Source of the DNA: an uncultured bacterium
Lineage (GTDB): Bacteria > Patescibacteriota > Minisyncoccia > Phycocordibacterales > CAIZLB01
Direction of reading: 5' to 3'
NCBI GenBank assembly: GCA_903936565.1
Contig: CAIZVZ010000005.1
Location: 1-38,314 of the forward strand
Length of the DNA: 38,314 bases
The stretch's first letter is position 1. Each line of letters opens with the position of its first letter. A program made the position numbers and the translations under genes. Positions 1 through 7,757 of the stretch are shown here, in pieces. Under the pieces are notes generated by a model. The model was not told the DNA's origin, made no database searches, and saw only the letters and a list, made by a program, of their open reading frames with translations.

Positions 1-198
1 ATATTCCGAGCAATAAAATATCTCTTTTTTTGTATATTTTATTGATTAATATTTTTCTCATATACTAGTACAAAAATCGCTCGTGTGAATAGAGGATTTA
101 TGTATATATAATACTATTTTTATGGGTTATATGTAAGGAAAAGGTGGAATAAGTTGGGGATAACCCATTTATTAAAACAGGATTTTGATTTATGAAAT

Positions 199-903
199 TT
201 ATTTAAAATTTGGACCTACAATTACAACAAATTCCCCTCTTGTTTTGTTGCTATCTTCTGCAATTTTTTGCATCAATTCTTCCACATTTCCAACCAAACA
301 CTCTTCAAACATTTTAGTTAATTCACGTGCCAAATACACCCGCCGATTTTGTGTCTCTACTTTTTCAAAATGCTCCTTCAGTGACTCTAAGGTCTTTTCT
401 ATTCTGTGTGTTGATTCATAAAATACAAATGATTCTTTCTCAGCATCTGCAATCTTATTAAAAATTGTTTCTCGTCCCTTTTTGTGCGGTAAAAATCCAA
501 TAAAAGTGAATTGATGGTCTGGTAGTCCAACAATCGATAGTGCTGCGGTCAGAGCCGAAGGTCCGGGGATGGTCTTTATTTCCGCATCCTCTCCTAATTC
601 TTCTCTAACTTTGGAGACAAGGAGAGATCCTGGATCTGAGATTGCTGGGGTTCCCGCATCAGTTATAAGAGCCAGATTCTTCCCTTCCTTGAGCATTTCA
701 ATGATTTTATCTATCTTGGCTAGCCCACTATGTGTATGAAAAGACATCGTTGGTGTTTTAATATCATATTTATTCAAAAGAGTTCTGCTTGTGCGGGTAT
801 CTTCACATAAAATCAAATCAACTTCACCCAAAATACGCACCGCTCTAAAGGTGATATCCTCTAAGTTCCCTATTGGAGTTCCAACAACATAAAGTGTAGA
901 CAT
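199..903 (-). CDS. rsmI: 16S rRNA (cytidine1402-2'-O)-methyltransferase RsmI
   Basis: RsmI uses SAM to 2'-O-methylate C1402 of 16S rRNA in the decoding centre. The 234-residue protein opens with the family signature TLYVVGTPIGNLEDIT, followed by LCEDTRTSRTLL (about residues 33-44), the SAM-site segment ALITDAGTPAISDPG (about 78-92) and IPGPSALTAALSIVGLP. It is shorter than the roughly 280-residue E. coli protein and lacks most of the C-terminal domain. It begins with ATG and has only an AT-rich stretch upstream, with no Shine-Dalgarno. The target nucleotide lies a few positions from the site where this genome's 16S gene is interrupted by a 551-nt insertion, so the substrate context here is unusual. 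Confidence 0.95.
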   Translation of the reverse strand: MSTLYVVGTPIGNLEDITFRAVRILGEVDLILCEDTRTSRTLLNKYDIKTPTMSFHTHSGLAKIDKIIEMLKEGKNLALITDAGTPAISDPGSLLVSKVREELGEDAEIKTIPGPSALTAALSIVGLPDHQFTFIGFLPHKKGRETIFNKIADAEKESFVFYESTHRIEKTLESLKEHFEKVETQNRRVYLARELTKMFEECLVGNVEELMQKIAEDSNKTRGEFVVIVGPNFK

Positions 904-946
904 CTTATTTTTTATATTTTTAAATAATTTTCGTCGAGATCTGCTG

Positions 947-990
947 CCAAAATCTGCTGATTTTGGCCCGATTTTTACGCTTAAAAATCG
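947..990 (-). terminator. Tandem hairpins after the radC-like gene
   Basis: Two perfect 8-bp stem-loops lie back to back: CCAAAATC/GATTTTGG (947-966) and CGATTTTT/AAAAATCG (969-990). They fall between the radC-like stop and rsmI. There is no clean U-tract after either, so they may be mRNA 3'-end or processing structures rather than strong intrinsic terminators. Confidence 0.45.
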
Positions 991-996
991 AATCGC

Positions 997-1770
997 TTAT
1001 TGATAATCAACATCAACGCTTTGAAATCCAGTCTTGGTTATAATAACATGATCCAAAACATGAATACCAATCATTTTGCCAGCTTGAACTAACTGCTTAG
1101 TTATTTCAATATCGGCTGTGCTTGGACTAACAATACCAGATGGATGATTATGAGCAAGCACCACTGCCACAGCCCCATATTCTAAGGCAGGCCTAAACAC
1201 CTCTCTGGGGTGAACTATATTTGTGTTAACCGTACCAATCGAGATGACTTCATCGTGAATTACTCTATTGTGAGTGTCTAAATATATACCTCGAAGTTGC
1301 TCCTTAGGTAGCGAATGTATGTCTTTCAAGTAATCATAGGCATCTTTTGCAGTTCTAATTACTGCCAAGCCAATATCATTTTTCTTATGAAGACGTTGAC
1401 CTATTTCACTACAAGCTATGATCTGACAGGCTTTACCTATTGGAATATTCAAATCATCTACTAACTGTTGAGGATTAAGTTGAGAAGATAGTGCACTAGC
1501 TCCATATTCTTTTACAAGACGCTTTGACATCGACAAAACATCCTCATTTTTAGTTCCAACATTTAGGACAACAGCCACCAATTCAGCTAAAGAAAGACCT
1601 GCGGAGCCATAAGTTAGCATTTTTTCTCTAGGCTTTTCTTCTTGTGGTAAATCACGTAGGCGTAAATCATAAACTCGCGATACACCACCAACCCCCTCTC
1701 CACTAGAAGACATGAATAAATCTGTATCCCTAATTACATATGAATTTGTTTTGATTGATGTTTGTTGCAT
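997..1770 (-). CDS. radC: RadC-like JAB/MPN domain protein
   Basis: RadC family (UPF0758), a putative Zn-dependent JAMM-fold protein of unsettled function; its historical link to DNA repair is weak. The N-terminal part carries the helix-hairpin-helix-like region (LRDLPQEEKPREKMLTYG, then SLAELVAVVLNVGT). The C-terminal part has the JAMM signature AHNHPSG...S..D with an upstream conserved Glu in HDEVISIG. A longer reading frame runs to 1857, but it would overlap the pyk terminator. I chose the ATG at 1770 (257 aa) because a -10-like TATACT sits 9 nt upstream, which suggests a very short leader. The sequence between this start and the conserved domain (about 30 residues) is not conserved-looking. 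Confidence 0.85.
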   Translation of the reverse strand: MQQTSIKTNSYVIRDTDLFMSSSGEGVGGVSRVYDLRLRDLPQEEKPREKMLTYGSAGLSLAELVAVVLNVGTKNEDVLSMSKRLVKEYGASALSSQLNPQQLVDDLNIPIGKACQIIACSEIGQRLHKKNDIGLAVIRTAKDAYDYLKDIHSLPKEQLRGIYLDTHNRVIHDEVISIGTVNTNIVHPREVFRPALEYGAVAVVLAHNHPSGIVSPSTADIEITKQLVQAGKMIGIHVLDHVIITKTGFQSVDVDYQ

Positions 1771-1851
1771 GGTGAAAGCAGTATAACAAATTAAGATAAT
1801 GCTTCTATAAATAAATTCTAAAGAATTACTGGAGATTATATGTAGATAACG

Positions 1852-1886
1852 CCCCAAAACAAAAGGTCCTCCACCAAAGGAAGACC
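1852..1886 (-). terminator. Intrinsic terminator of pyk
   Basis: Downstream of pyk the minus strand reads a G+C-containing stem (GGTCTTCC pairing with GGAGGACC, one mismatch) followed by TTTTGTTTT. It overlaps the 5' extension of the longer radC frame, which supports the shorter radC start. Confidence 0.75.
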
Positions 1887-1920
1887 GCTTTGCTTATCTT
1901 TCTATTAGATTCCAATAATA

Positions 1921-3339
1921 TTAGACCGTCTCGATCAACATTACGTTAGACTCTTCCGTTTTGCCAAATGGAGCACCGGACACAATAACAACCTTATCCC
2001 CCTTCTTAACCAGCTTCTCTTTCACAAGCATTGGTCGTACCTTTGTAAGTGCCTCATCAAAACTCTTGTATTTATCATGCATTACAGGATAACACCCGTA
2101 CATCAAACATGCTTGATTAAACAATACTGGGTTTGGAGTAACAACCAAGATTGGCTGGTGGCCTCTATTTCTTGAAACCATTCTTGCGGCATAGCCATAT
2201 TCTGTCAAGGCAACAATATATTTTGCATCAACTTTTTCAGCGGCCTCCATCGCAGCAAGTGTGGTTGAGTGACCAACACCAATATGGTGCGCATGCATTC
2301 CCCACAACACCTCTGCGTGATGTTCAGAGTTCTCTACCTTAAGTGCAATACTAGACATCATCTCAACTGCAGCAATAGGATAATCACCAAGTGTTGATTC
2401 CTCAGAAAGCATGACAGCATCTGTTCCATCAAGAATAGCGTTTGCAATATCAGAAACCTCAGCTCTTGTTGGCACAGGAGCTTTAATCATTGATTCCAAC
2501 ATTTGAGTCGCGGTGATGACTGGCTTTCCAGCTTCATTGGCCTTCTTGATAATCATCTTTTGTATAAGTGGAGTGTTTTCATATCCAATTTCAACCGCTA
2601 GATCCCCTCTTGCCACCATCACAGAGTCAGACAGAGCAATAATTTCATCTATATTGTCTACAGCCTCTTGTGTCTCAATCTTTGCCATAATCATAGCTTT
2701 TGATTTTGCCTTATCAAGAATTTCTCTCAGTTCTTTAACATCAGCGCCTGTTCTAACGAAAGAGAAGGCGACAATATCAACCTTATTCTTTATTCCAAAA
2801 GCAATGTCTCTTTTATCTTTGTCAGTTAAAGAACTAACCTTAAGATAAGCGCCTGGTAGGTTAACACCACGTCTTCCTTTTGTGTCTCCACCGATTAGAA
2901 TCTCACACTTAATTTCTTTTCCCTTTATTTCTACAACCTTGAATTGTTTCTTACCATCATCAACCATTACAATATTTCCAACCTTAAGTTCATTGTGAAG
3001 TGTTGGATAGTTTATAGAAACACGCTTCTCATCACCAACTATTTTATCTGGAGTAAGAGTTATAAATTCACCCTTCTTCAGATTCACACGCTCTTGATAG
3101 AAATCTCCAATTCTGAATTTTGGACCAGACAAGTCCTGCATTACAGCACAAGGTATTCCGGTTTCTTTAATTGCCTTCTTAAGATTATCGAACTTTGCTT
3201 GATGCTCAGCAAAATCACCATGAGAGAAGTTCATTCTCATCACGTTCATTCCAGCTTTAAGCATCTTTTTTAATTGTTCTGTCGATTCCGTTACGGGACC
3301 AATTGTAGCCACTATTTTCGTCTTTTTACCAAGGTGCAT
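1921..3339 (-). CDS. pyk: Pyruvate kinase
   Basis: Pyruvate kinase makes pyruvate and ATP from phosphoenolpyruvate and ADP, the last step of glycolysis. The 472-residue protein has standard architecture: KTKIVATIGP at the N-terminus, MNFSHG, the small beta-barrel B domain (about residues 70-165), the active-site segment IMAKIETQEAVDNIDEI, the signature MVARGDLAVEIG, and PVITATQMLESMI...PTRAEVSDIANAILDGTDAVMLSEEST. The C-terminal allosteric-type domain is present (about 345-472). It is a single-gene unit with its own promoter (3373-3401) and terminator. The leader is AT-rich and has no Shine-Dalgarno. Confidence 0.97.
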   Translation of the reverse strand: MHLGKKTKIVATIGPVTESTEQLKKMLKAGMNVMRMNFSHGDFAEHQAKFDNLKKAIKETGIPCAVMQDLSGPKFRIGDFYQERVNLKKGEFITLTPDKIVGDEKRVSINYPTLHNELKVGNIVMVDDGKKQFKVVEIKGKEIKCEILIGGDTKGRRGVNLPGAYLKVSSLTDKDKRDIAFGIKNKVDIVAFSFVRTGADVKELREILDKAKSKAMIMAKIETQEAVDNIDEIIALSDSVMVARGDLAVEIGYENTPLIQKMIIKKANEAGKPVITATQMLESMIKAPVPTRAEVSDIANAILDGTDAVMLSEESTLGDYPIAAVEMMSSIALKVENSEHHAEVLWGMHAHHIGVGHSTTLAAMEAAEKVDAKYIVALTEYGYAARMVSRNRGHQPILVVTPNPVLFNQACLMYGCYPVMHDKYKSFDEALTKVRPMLVKEKLVKKGDKVVIVSGAPFGKTEESNVMLIETV

Positions 3340-3372
3340 ATATTTGATTTAATTTAATTTGTTTAGGGATAT

Positions 3373-3401
3373 ATCCTAGCACAGGTTGGGGTTTTTTCCA
3401 A
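3373..3401 (-). promoter_or_regulatory. Putative pyk promoter
   Basis: On the minus strand TTGGAA is followed after 17 nt by TAGGAT, about 33 nt upstream of the pyk ATG. It fits a sigma-70-type promoter with moderate consensus. Confidence 0.5.
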
Positions 3402-3421
3402 AAACTCGTTCCAGCTAATAA

Positions 3422-3436
3422 TAAACGGCACCCAAC
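3422..3436 (+). repeat. Left inverted repeat of the IS
   Basis: 15-nt terminal inverted repeat, 13/15 identical to the reverse complement of 4688-4702. The core GGyACCCAAC is shared. Confidence 0.55.
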
Positions 3437-3476
3437 CACTACTGGATATCTAATAATTAAGGTACCGTATTTCCAT

Positions 3477-4673
3477 ATGAAAATGGAGACAAAAAAGGAG
3501 ATATTTGATAAATACAAAGATAAATACTATGAAGCAAAAGCAGCCTTGGGAAAGAGGAAGGTTTTAACAAAAATAATAGATACTGTCAGGGATGTCACTG
3601 GTATGGGGAGAAAAGCAATCATCCGAGCATTTAATCGCAAGCAAAAGCAAGATCCATGCCATGAAGAAAAACGTGGACGCAAGGTGTACTACAAACCAGA
3701 CGTCACTGCAGCCCTCAAAGATATCTGGGAAATAGGAAGTGAAGTCTGTGGAGAATTATTGCATCCAATGATTAAGGAATATGTCAGTATTCTAATTAAA
3801 GATAAGATGTGGAAACATGGTGATGTTGCAACTGGAAAACTTCTTGCCATGAGCGCGGGTACTGTAAAGAATAGAGTTGGTAATTTCTTGAAAGCAAGAA
3901 GAAAAGGTAGAGGAGTATCTTCAACTTCCCCATCATTGTTGAAACACATCATTCCAATATTTCATGGAGACTGGAATACCAAACCAGTTGGAACTGGTCA
4001 AATTGATACAGTGGTACACTGTGGACACTCTCTGGTTGGAGACTTGGCTTTCACCCTTAATTATACTGATGTATCCACGCTGTGGGTCCTGATGAGGGCA
4101 CAGTGGAACAAGGGACAGCATGCAACGCAAGAGAGCTTGGAATACATCAAATCGAAGTTGCCGTGGCCGATGATTGAGGTGCATCCAGATACAGGAAGTG
4201 AGTTCATCAATTGGTTGATGAAGACCTGGTGTGATTTGAACAATATTAAAATGAGTAGAAGCAGACCTGACCACAAGAATGACAACATGCATGTGGAAGA
4301 AAGAAATGGTCATGTTAACAGAAAGTTTGTTGGGTATATCAGATTGGATTGTATAGAGACTGTTCCAGTATTAAATGATTTGTATGAAGTGCTGTGTCTA
4401 TACCTCAATCACTTTGTCGCATCAAAGCGTGTGATTGAAAAATATGAGATTGATGGAAAGTGGAAGAAGAGGTATGAAAAAGTTGGCAAGACTCCGTATC
4501 AGAGAGTGTTGGAGCATGATGGCATAGATGAGATTATCAAAGAGAAATTAAGACAGGAACATGAAAAACTCAATCCTCTTGTTATGAAGAACGAAATTGA
4601 CCGTCTGAAGAAAGCCGTTTATGATGTACAGAAGAAATACGGGAAAAGCAGAGATTTGGTCAAAATTTCCTAA
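3477..4673 (+). CDS. IS transposase, integrase-core (DDE) family
   Basis: A 398-residue transposase with an N-terminal DNA-binding region and an RNase H-like rve catalytic core. Likely catalytic residues are D177 in GTGQIDTVVHCG, D238 in VHPDTGSEFIN and E274 or E275 in HVEERNGHVNRKFVGY, giving a D-D-E layout. Residues 40-140 carry helix-turn-helix-like segments (MGRKAIIRAF; LAMSAGTVKNRVGNFL). The C-terminus is Lys-rich and alpha-helical, ending near the right inverted repeat. The frame is intact and uninterrupted, so the element could still be active. Two Met codons (3477 and 3483) could start translation; neither has a Shine-Dalgarno. The IS family (IS481- or ISNCY-like) is my inference from the motif pattern. 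Confidence 0.85.
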   Translation: MKMETKKEIFDKYKDKYYEAKAALGKRKVLTKIIDTVRDVTGMGRKAIIRAFNRKQKQDPCHEEKRGRKVYYKPDVTAALKDIWEIGSEVCGELLHPMIKEYVSILIKDKMWKHGDVATGKLLAMSAGTVKNRVGNFLKARRKGRGVSSTSPSLLKHIIPIFHGDWNTKPVGTGQIDTVVHCGHSLVGDLAFTLNYTDVSTLWVLMRAQWNKGQHATQESLEYIKSKLPWPMIEVHPDTGSEFINWLMKTWCDLNNIKMSRSRPDHKNDNMHVEERNGHVNRKFVGYIRLDCIETVPVLNDLYEVLCLYLNHFVASKRVIEKYEIDGKWKKRYEKVGKTPYQRVLEHDGIDEIIKEKLRQEHEKLNPLVMKNEIDRLKKAVYDVQKKYGKSRDLVKIS

Positions 4674-4687
4674 AAACGTCCGGGTCA

Positions 4688-4702
4688 GTTGGGTACCATT
4701 TA
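4688..4702 (+). repeat. Right inverted repeat of the IS
   Basis: Partner of 3422-3436; it ends 29 nt beyond the transposase stop codon. Confidence 0.55.
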
Positions 4703-4809
4703 ATTTTTAGCTATTACGAAACTGCACGATTTTTGGGTTCTATAAACATTAGTGTGGTGGATAAACAGATGACGGCTTTCCAAGCTCCAAGATTTATACC
4801 TCAATATGG

Positions 4810-4836
4810 AAAATTGACCGTTTTTTGGTCAATTTT
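4810..4836 (+). terminator. Perfect 10-bp stem-loop downstream of the IS
   Basis: AAAATTGACC and GGTCAATTTT flank a 7-nt loop. The U-rich 3' arm could terminate transcription in either direction. The remaining DNA from 4703 to 4900 shows no gene. Confidence 0.4.
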
Positions 4837-4900
4837 GCTAATAGAGGTAGAAAGTTCTGGTTGTGGTTTGTAAAAATTCCTAAAATCTTTGGGAATTCTT

Positions 4901-4939
4901 TATAATCTCTTTATGAAAACTTTGGGTTGGATTTGCTAG
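4901..4939 (+). promoter_or_regulatory. -10 element and 8-codon upstream ORF of the PemK-like gene
   Basis: A perfect TATAAT (4901-4906) is followed after 6 nt by an ATG (4913) that opens the peptide MKTLGWIC and stops at TAG (4937-4939). This ATG is in frame with the pemK-like start at 4949, so the toxin frame is preceded by an in-frame start plus one stop codon. It could be a leader peptide or a nonsense mutation in a once longer N-terminus. Confidence 0.4.
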
Positions 4940-4948
4940 ACTCTTTGG

Positions 4949-5347
4949 ATGTTCAAAAGATTTTTAGATTGGATACACGCAAAGATTTATATAGATTCTC
5001 AACCAAGAACAGGAACAGTTATCAATGAGAGGGAGGTTTATTGGTGTTCTTTGGGTGAAAATGTTGGTGATGAGGAAAACGGAAAGGGTGATGTTTTTCG
5101 TAGGCCTGTTTTAGTGTTCAAAAAATTCAATAACAATATATTTTGGGGAATGCCCATGAGCACCAAAAGCAAAGAAAGTATATATTATATGAAAGTGACA
5201 CTTAAGGATGTAGAACAATCGGTTATACTTTCCCAACTTAGGTTGTTGGACACAAAGAGGTTGGACACAAAAATTGGATTCTTGTCAGAGATAGATTTCT
5301 TAAGAGTTCAAGATTCAATAGTAGATATTATAAGATTTAAACGTTAA
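4949..5347 (+). CDS. PemK/MazF-like toxin (putative mRNA endoribonuclease)
   Basis: The 132-residue protein carries the PemK/MazF-fold signature: VYWCSLGENVGDEENGKGDVFRRPVLVFKK-type strand-loop-strand (about residues 29-58), then FWGMPMSTK, and a hydrophobic strand followed by QLRLLDTKRL near the C-terminus. Family members cleave mRNA or block translation. No antitoxin gene is evident directly upstream or downstream on the same strand, so it is solitary, or its antitoxin has been lost or lies elsewhere. The first 20 residues (MFKRFLDWIHAKIYID) form an extension upstream of the usual toxin start. It lies immediately after the insertion sequence. The name is inferred from motif resemblance. Confidence 0.7.
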   Translation: MFKRFLDWIHAKIYIDSQPRTGTVINEREVYWCSLGENVGDEENGKGDVFRRPVLVFKKFNNNIFWGMPMSTKSKESIYYMKVTLKDVEQSVILSQLRLLDTKRLDTKIGFLSEIDFLRVQDSIVDIIRFKR

Positions 5348-5372
5348 GTCCGAGCTCTTTTGGAGCTCGGAC
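5348..5372 (+). terminator. Strong stem-loop at the end of the PemK-like gene
   Basis: GTCCGAGCTC pairs perfectly with GAGCTCGGAC around a 5-nt loop, starting at the stop codon of the toxin gene. No U-tract follows, so it may protect the 3' end rather than terminate by itself. Confidence 0.5.
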
Positions 5373-5428
5373 GTACGGGATAACCCATTTGTATCTATAT
5401 AATATCAAAATCAAATTGATTGTCAAAT

Positions 5429-5688
5429 TTAGTAGACTTCATCATGCTTACCTAAATCAATAAGTAAAACAAGAACATAACCGTTTTCTTCTTTGAATAT
5501 AATTCTTAAATCAAAACCGGCTCTTATTGATTAAAACCTTTCAATTTACCTTGTAAATTATGGTTAAACAAAGACGGATCGAGAGGGTTTTTCATGAACC
5601 TTTCCAAAATAGAATCCACTCTGTTCTTCAAGTCAATACTTAGTTTCTTATATTTTTTATCATACTTAACCGTAGTAACTATTTTCAT
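5429..5688 (-). pseudogene. Frameshifted RelE/YafQ-like toxin
   Basis: The ATG at 5688 opens a frame reading MKIVTTVKYDKKYKKLS...LQGKLKGFNQ and then TAA at 5524-5526. In the -1 frame the expected continuation resumes at once: IRAGFDLRIIFKEE... and then IDLGKHDEVY before TAA at 5429. LKGF-SIRAG and GKHDEVY are typical of the RelE/ParE superfamily ribosome-dependent RNases, so one base appears to be missing near 5528-5533. The start lies 2 nt downstream of the antitoxin stop, the normal layout for an antitoxin-toxin operon. It is either a real inactivating mutation, a sequencing error in an AT-rich stretch, or a frameshift-expressed gene. Confidence 0.75.
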
Positions 5689-5690
5689 TT

Positions 5691-5966
5691 TTATTGAGAT
5701 CTTAAATGCTTAATTAATTCTTTGGCACTTTTGAACTCTTTTGACCTTTTGCTATTTTTGTAAGCATCTAATATTTCATCCTCCTGTTCCTTTGTATAAT
5801 TAAAATAGCCATCAGTATTAACCGCAAAAGGTATTCCCCCTGAAACATTAATTTTATTTAGAAATATTCTAAAAGCCGTAGGTAAATCAAGACCTATTCT
5901 ATTTAAAGTCTTTTCAGCATCATTCTTTAATTTAGTATCTACTCTTATTTGAACGTTTGTAGTCAT
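5691..5966 (-). CDS. relB: RelB/DinJ-like antitoxin
   Basis: Ribbon-helix-helix antitoxin. The protein from ATG 5966 (91 aa) begins MTTNVQIRVDTKLKNDAEKTL, the DinJ/RelB N-terminal strand and helix, then GLDLPTAFRIFLNKI and GGIPFAVN. A longer frame starts at 6020 but would overlap the promoter; TATAAT lies exactly 6 nt upstream of the 5966 ATG, so this start is strongly preferred and the mRNA is probably leaderless. It would neutralise the RelE-like toxin encoded 2 nt downstream and repress its own promoter through the palindrome at 5979-6000. The toxin partner is frameshifted. Confidence 0.85.
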   Translation of the reverse strand: MTTNVQIRVDTKLKNDAEKTLNRIGLDLPTAFRIFLNKINVSGGIPFAVNTDGYFNYTKEQEDEILDAYKNSKRSKEFKSAKELIKHLRSQ

Positions 5967-5972
5967 GTCTGT

Positions 5973-6001
5973 ATTATATGCAAAATACATGCATTTTGCA
6001 A
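5973..6001 (-). promoter_or_regulatory. relB promoter with embedded operator
   Basis: On the minus strand TTGCAA is followed after 17 nt by TATAAT, and the ATG begins 6 nt later. The spacer is almost entirely a perfect inverted repeat, TGCAAAAT with ATTTTGCA (5979-6000, 6-nt centre), well placed for autorepression by a ribbon-helix-helix antitoxin. Confidence 0.7.
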
Positions 6002-6075
6002 GCATGATAATAATGACCAAGTTTAAAGCTTAAAATAGCGACTGAGGGCGGCGACATGAGGCAAAGCCTCTTCGT

Positions 6076-7665
6076 CTAGATCTCCTTTATAACCTTAATA
6101 TCCGCACCAATCCCATTCAAACGCTCTGCGATATCCTCATACCCTCTACTAATTGGGTAAATACTCCTCAAGATTGATTTGCCTTTTGCTGCGAGCATGG
6201 CAACCATAATTATCATCGCAGGCCTAAGAGCTAATGGACAAACAATCTGCGCACCCTTAAGTGGAGTCTCCCCTTGAATAAAAACTCTATGAGGATCAGC
6301 AAGATTAATATTTGCCCCAAGCCTATTTAGCTCTGCAAAGTATATCGCCCTATTCTCCCACATCCAATCATGTATTAGAGTTGTACCTTTTGCTTGAGTT
6401 GCGATAGGGACAAAAAATGGCAAATTGTCAGTGTTAATTCCAGGATATGGTTGAGCATGAATTTTATCGATTGGCGCAATGAGTTTTGACGGATAAATTG
6501 TAATATCCACCAATTTTGTTCTACCATTTTTTGCAAGGTAAACTGCGGTCTGCTTATATCTCAATCCCATTTTTTTAAGCTTCAACATTTCAAGGGCCAA
6601 GAAGTCAATTGGGCATCTTGTTATAGTTAGTGTAGATTGCGTAACAACACCAGCAGAAATAAACATCATGGATTCTGTCGGGTCTTCGCTGTTGTAGTAA
6701 TCAATATCCATATTTATCTCGTCGATTCCATGTACAACAAGCGTAGTTGTTCCAATTCCATCAATCTTCACACCCAGTGTCTCTAGAAAAAAACAGACTT
6801 CTTGAACCTGATAATTAGGTGGAGCGAATTGAATAGTTGTCTCCCCTTTTATTAACGATGCCGCCATTACCAAGTTCTCTGCCGCAGTATCGCTAGATTC
6901 TGACATAATAATATGAGCGGGCTTTAGCTTTTTTGATTCAATCAAATAGTGATCTGACTTAGTTTCGATTTTAACACCCAAATCTTCAAGACCATAGCGA
7001 TGAGCTGAGATTGTTCTCTGCCCCATCTTACACCCTCCGGCATGAGGAATTTTGAAAATAGATTCTCTATGAATTAATGGACCAATTATCATAAGACCTG
7101 ATCTAATTCTTCCAGCCGCAACTTGATCCAATTTTTCTACCTTCAGTTTTTTAGGCGCAACAATTTCCAAGGTGTTTTTATCGATCCATTTTATAGAAAC
7201 GCCAATACTCTCCATTAATTCAATGATTCTTTGAACCTCTTCAATTCTTGGAATTCCATGAAGTCTTGTTTTTCCTTTATTTAATAACGATGCGCAAATT
7301 AAACCAAGCGCCCCATTCTTTGAGGTATTAGTTGTTATTGTTCCAGATAATTTTCTTCCACCTTCAATCTCAACATCAATAGAATCAGAAATTGCTACAA
7401 TCTTTCTACCAAGCGCAGCGCTGATTCTATTTAATTCATCCGTCGTCATATTCTGTCCCCCACTTTCAATACGAGCGACAGCACTCTGTGAAGTCTTGAG
7501 TAGTTTCGCAAAATCATTTTGAGTTAGATTTCTATCTTCACGAAGTTTCTTGATAAAGAATCCAAGGTTCTTGTTGCTGTCAGTTCCCGCACTTACTCGT
7601 ACGCCCTTTTTACCAGGCTTACCTGCATCTGTAGTTTTTTCTTTTTTGATTGATGGCATTTTCAT
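6076..7665 (-). CDS. murA: MurA-type enolpyruvyltransferase with N-terminal HTH domain
   Basis: MurA transfers enolpyruvate from PEP to UDP-GlcNAc, the first committed step of peptidoglycan synthesis. Residues 1-30 are a basic tail. Residues about 34-88 form an XRE-type helix-turn-helix (FIKKLREDRNLTQNDFAKLLKTSQSAVARIESG, split across two helices). Residues about 95-529 are the EPSP-synthase fold. Catalytic features are conserved: K116-N117 in TSKNGAL, C212 in AGGCKMGQR (equivalent to E. coli Cys115), R217, D413 in INTDNLPF and R481 in ALRPAM. The usual MurA is about 420 aa; the extra 100 residues are the DNA-binding module. A near-perfect dyad directly upstream suggests autoregulation. The ATG at 7665 is preferred because a -10 hexamer lies 6 nt upstream. 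Confidence 0.88.
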   Translation of the reverse strand: MKMPSIKKEKTTDAGKPGKKGVRVSAGTDSNKNLGFFIKKLREDRNLTQNDFAKLLKTSQSAVARIESGGQNMTTDELNRISAALGRKIVAISDSIDVEIEGGRKLSGTITTNTSKNGALGLICASLLNKGKTRLHGIPRIEEVQRIIELMESIGVSIKWIDKNTLEIVAPKKLKVEKLDQVAAGRIRSGLMIIGPLIHRESIFKIPHAGGCKMGQRTISAHRYGLEDLGVKIETKSDHYLIESKKLKPAHIIMSESSDTAAENLVMAASLIKGETTIQFAPPNYQVQEVCFFLETLGVKIDGIGTTTLVVHGIDEINMDIDYYNSEDPTESMMFISAGVVTQSTLTITRCPIDFLALEMLKLKKMGLRYKQTAVYLAKNGRTKLVDITIYPSKLIAPIDKIHAQPYPGINTDNLPFFVPIATQAKGTTLIHDWMWENRAIYFAELNRLGANINLADPHRVFIQGETPLKGAQIVCPLALRPAMIIMVAMLAAKGKSILRSIYPISRGYEDIAERLNGIGADIKVIKEI

Positions 7666-7666
7666 A

Positions 7667-7699
7667 CATATATCATATACGATATATGGCGAAAATCAA
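7667..7699 (-). promoter_or_regulatory. murA promoter overlapped by a 22-bp dyad
   Basis: On the minus strand TTGATT (7699-7694) and TATGAT (7677-7672) are 16 nt apart, and the ATG follows after 6 nt. Positions 7667-7688 form a dyad of two 11-nt arms (CATATATCATA / CATATATCGTA, 10 of 11 matching) covering the -10 and start region. It is a candidate operator for the HTH domain of the encoded protein; AT-richness lowers its significance. Confidence 0.5.
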
Positions 7700-7757
7700 A
7701 TACCAAAATTTACAGGTCGATATCACCTACTAACTTAAACAGATTAACTTCTATCTT

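Larger units (their letters stand above)
3422..4702 (+). mobile_element. Insertion sequence with DDE (rve-type) transposase
   Basis: A single transposase gene is bounded by a short imperfect inverted repeat: 3422-3436 (TAAACGGCACCCAAC) against the complement of 4688-4702 (TAAATGGTACCCAAC), 13 of 15 matching. An alternative left end at 3451-3466 contains the palindrome GGTACC, also present at the right end, so the exact left boundary is not certain. I could not define a target-site duplication. The element sits next to a toxin-antitoxin pocket. Confidence 0.65.

Noticed and set aside
140-172. DnaA-box-like TGGGGATAA and GTGGAATAA, possible origin
   Set aside because: Only two imperfect matches, no cluster, no dnaA or dnaN gene nearby.
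4937-4939. TAG recoding as a sense codon
   Set aside because: Other genes here end with TAG (rodA, the lipase, the channel-like gene), so TAG is a normal stop.
156-5390. 14-nt repeat GGGATAACCCATTT at about 157-170 and 5378-5390
   Set aside because: A match of this length is expected by chance in 38 kb of AT-rich DNA, and the contexts differ.
5420-5700. CRISPR or phage remnant in the accessory pocket
   Set aside because: No repeats with regular spacing and no phage-type genes; the content is explained by the IS and toxin-antitoxin genes.
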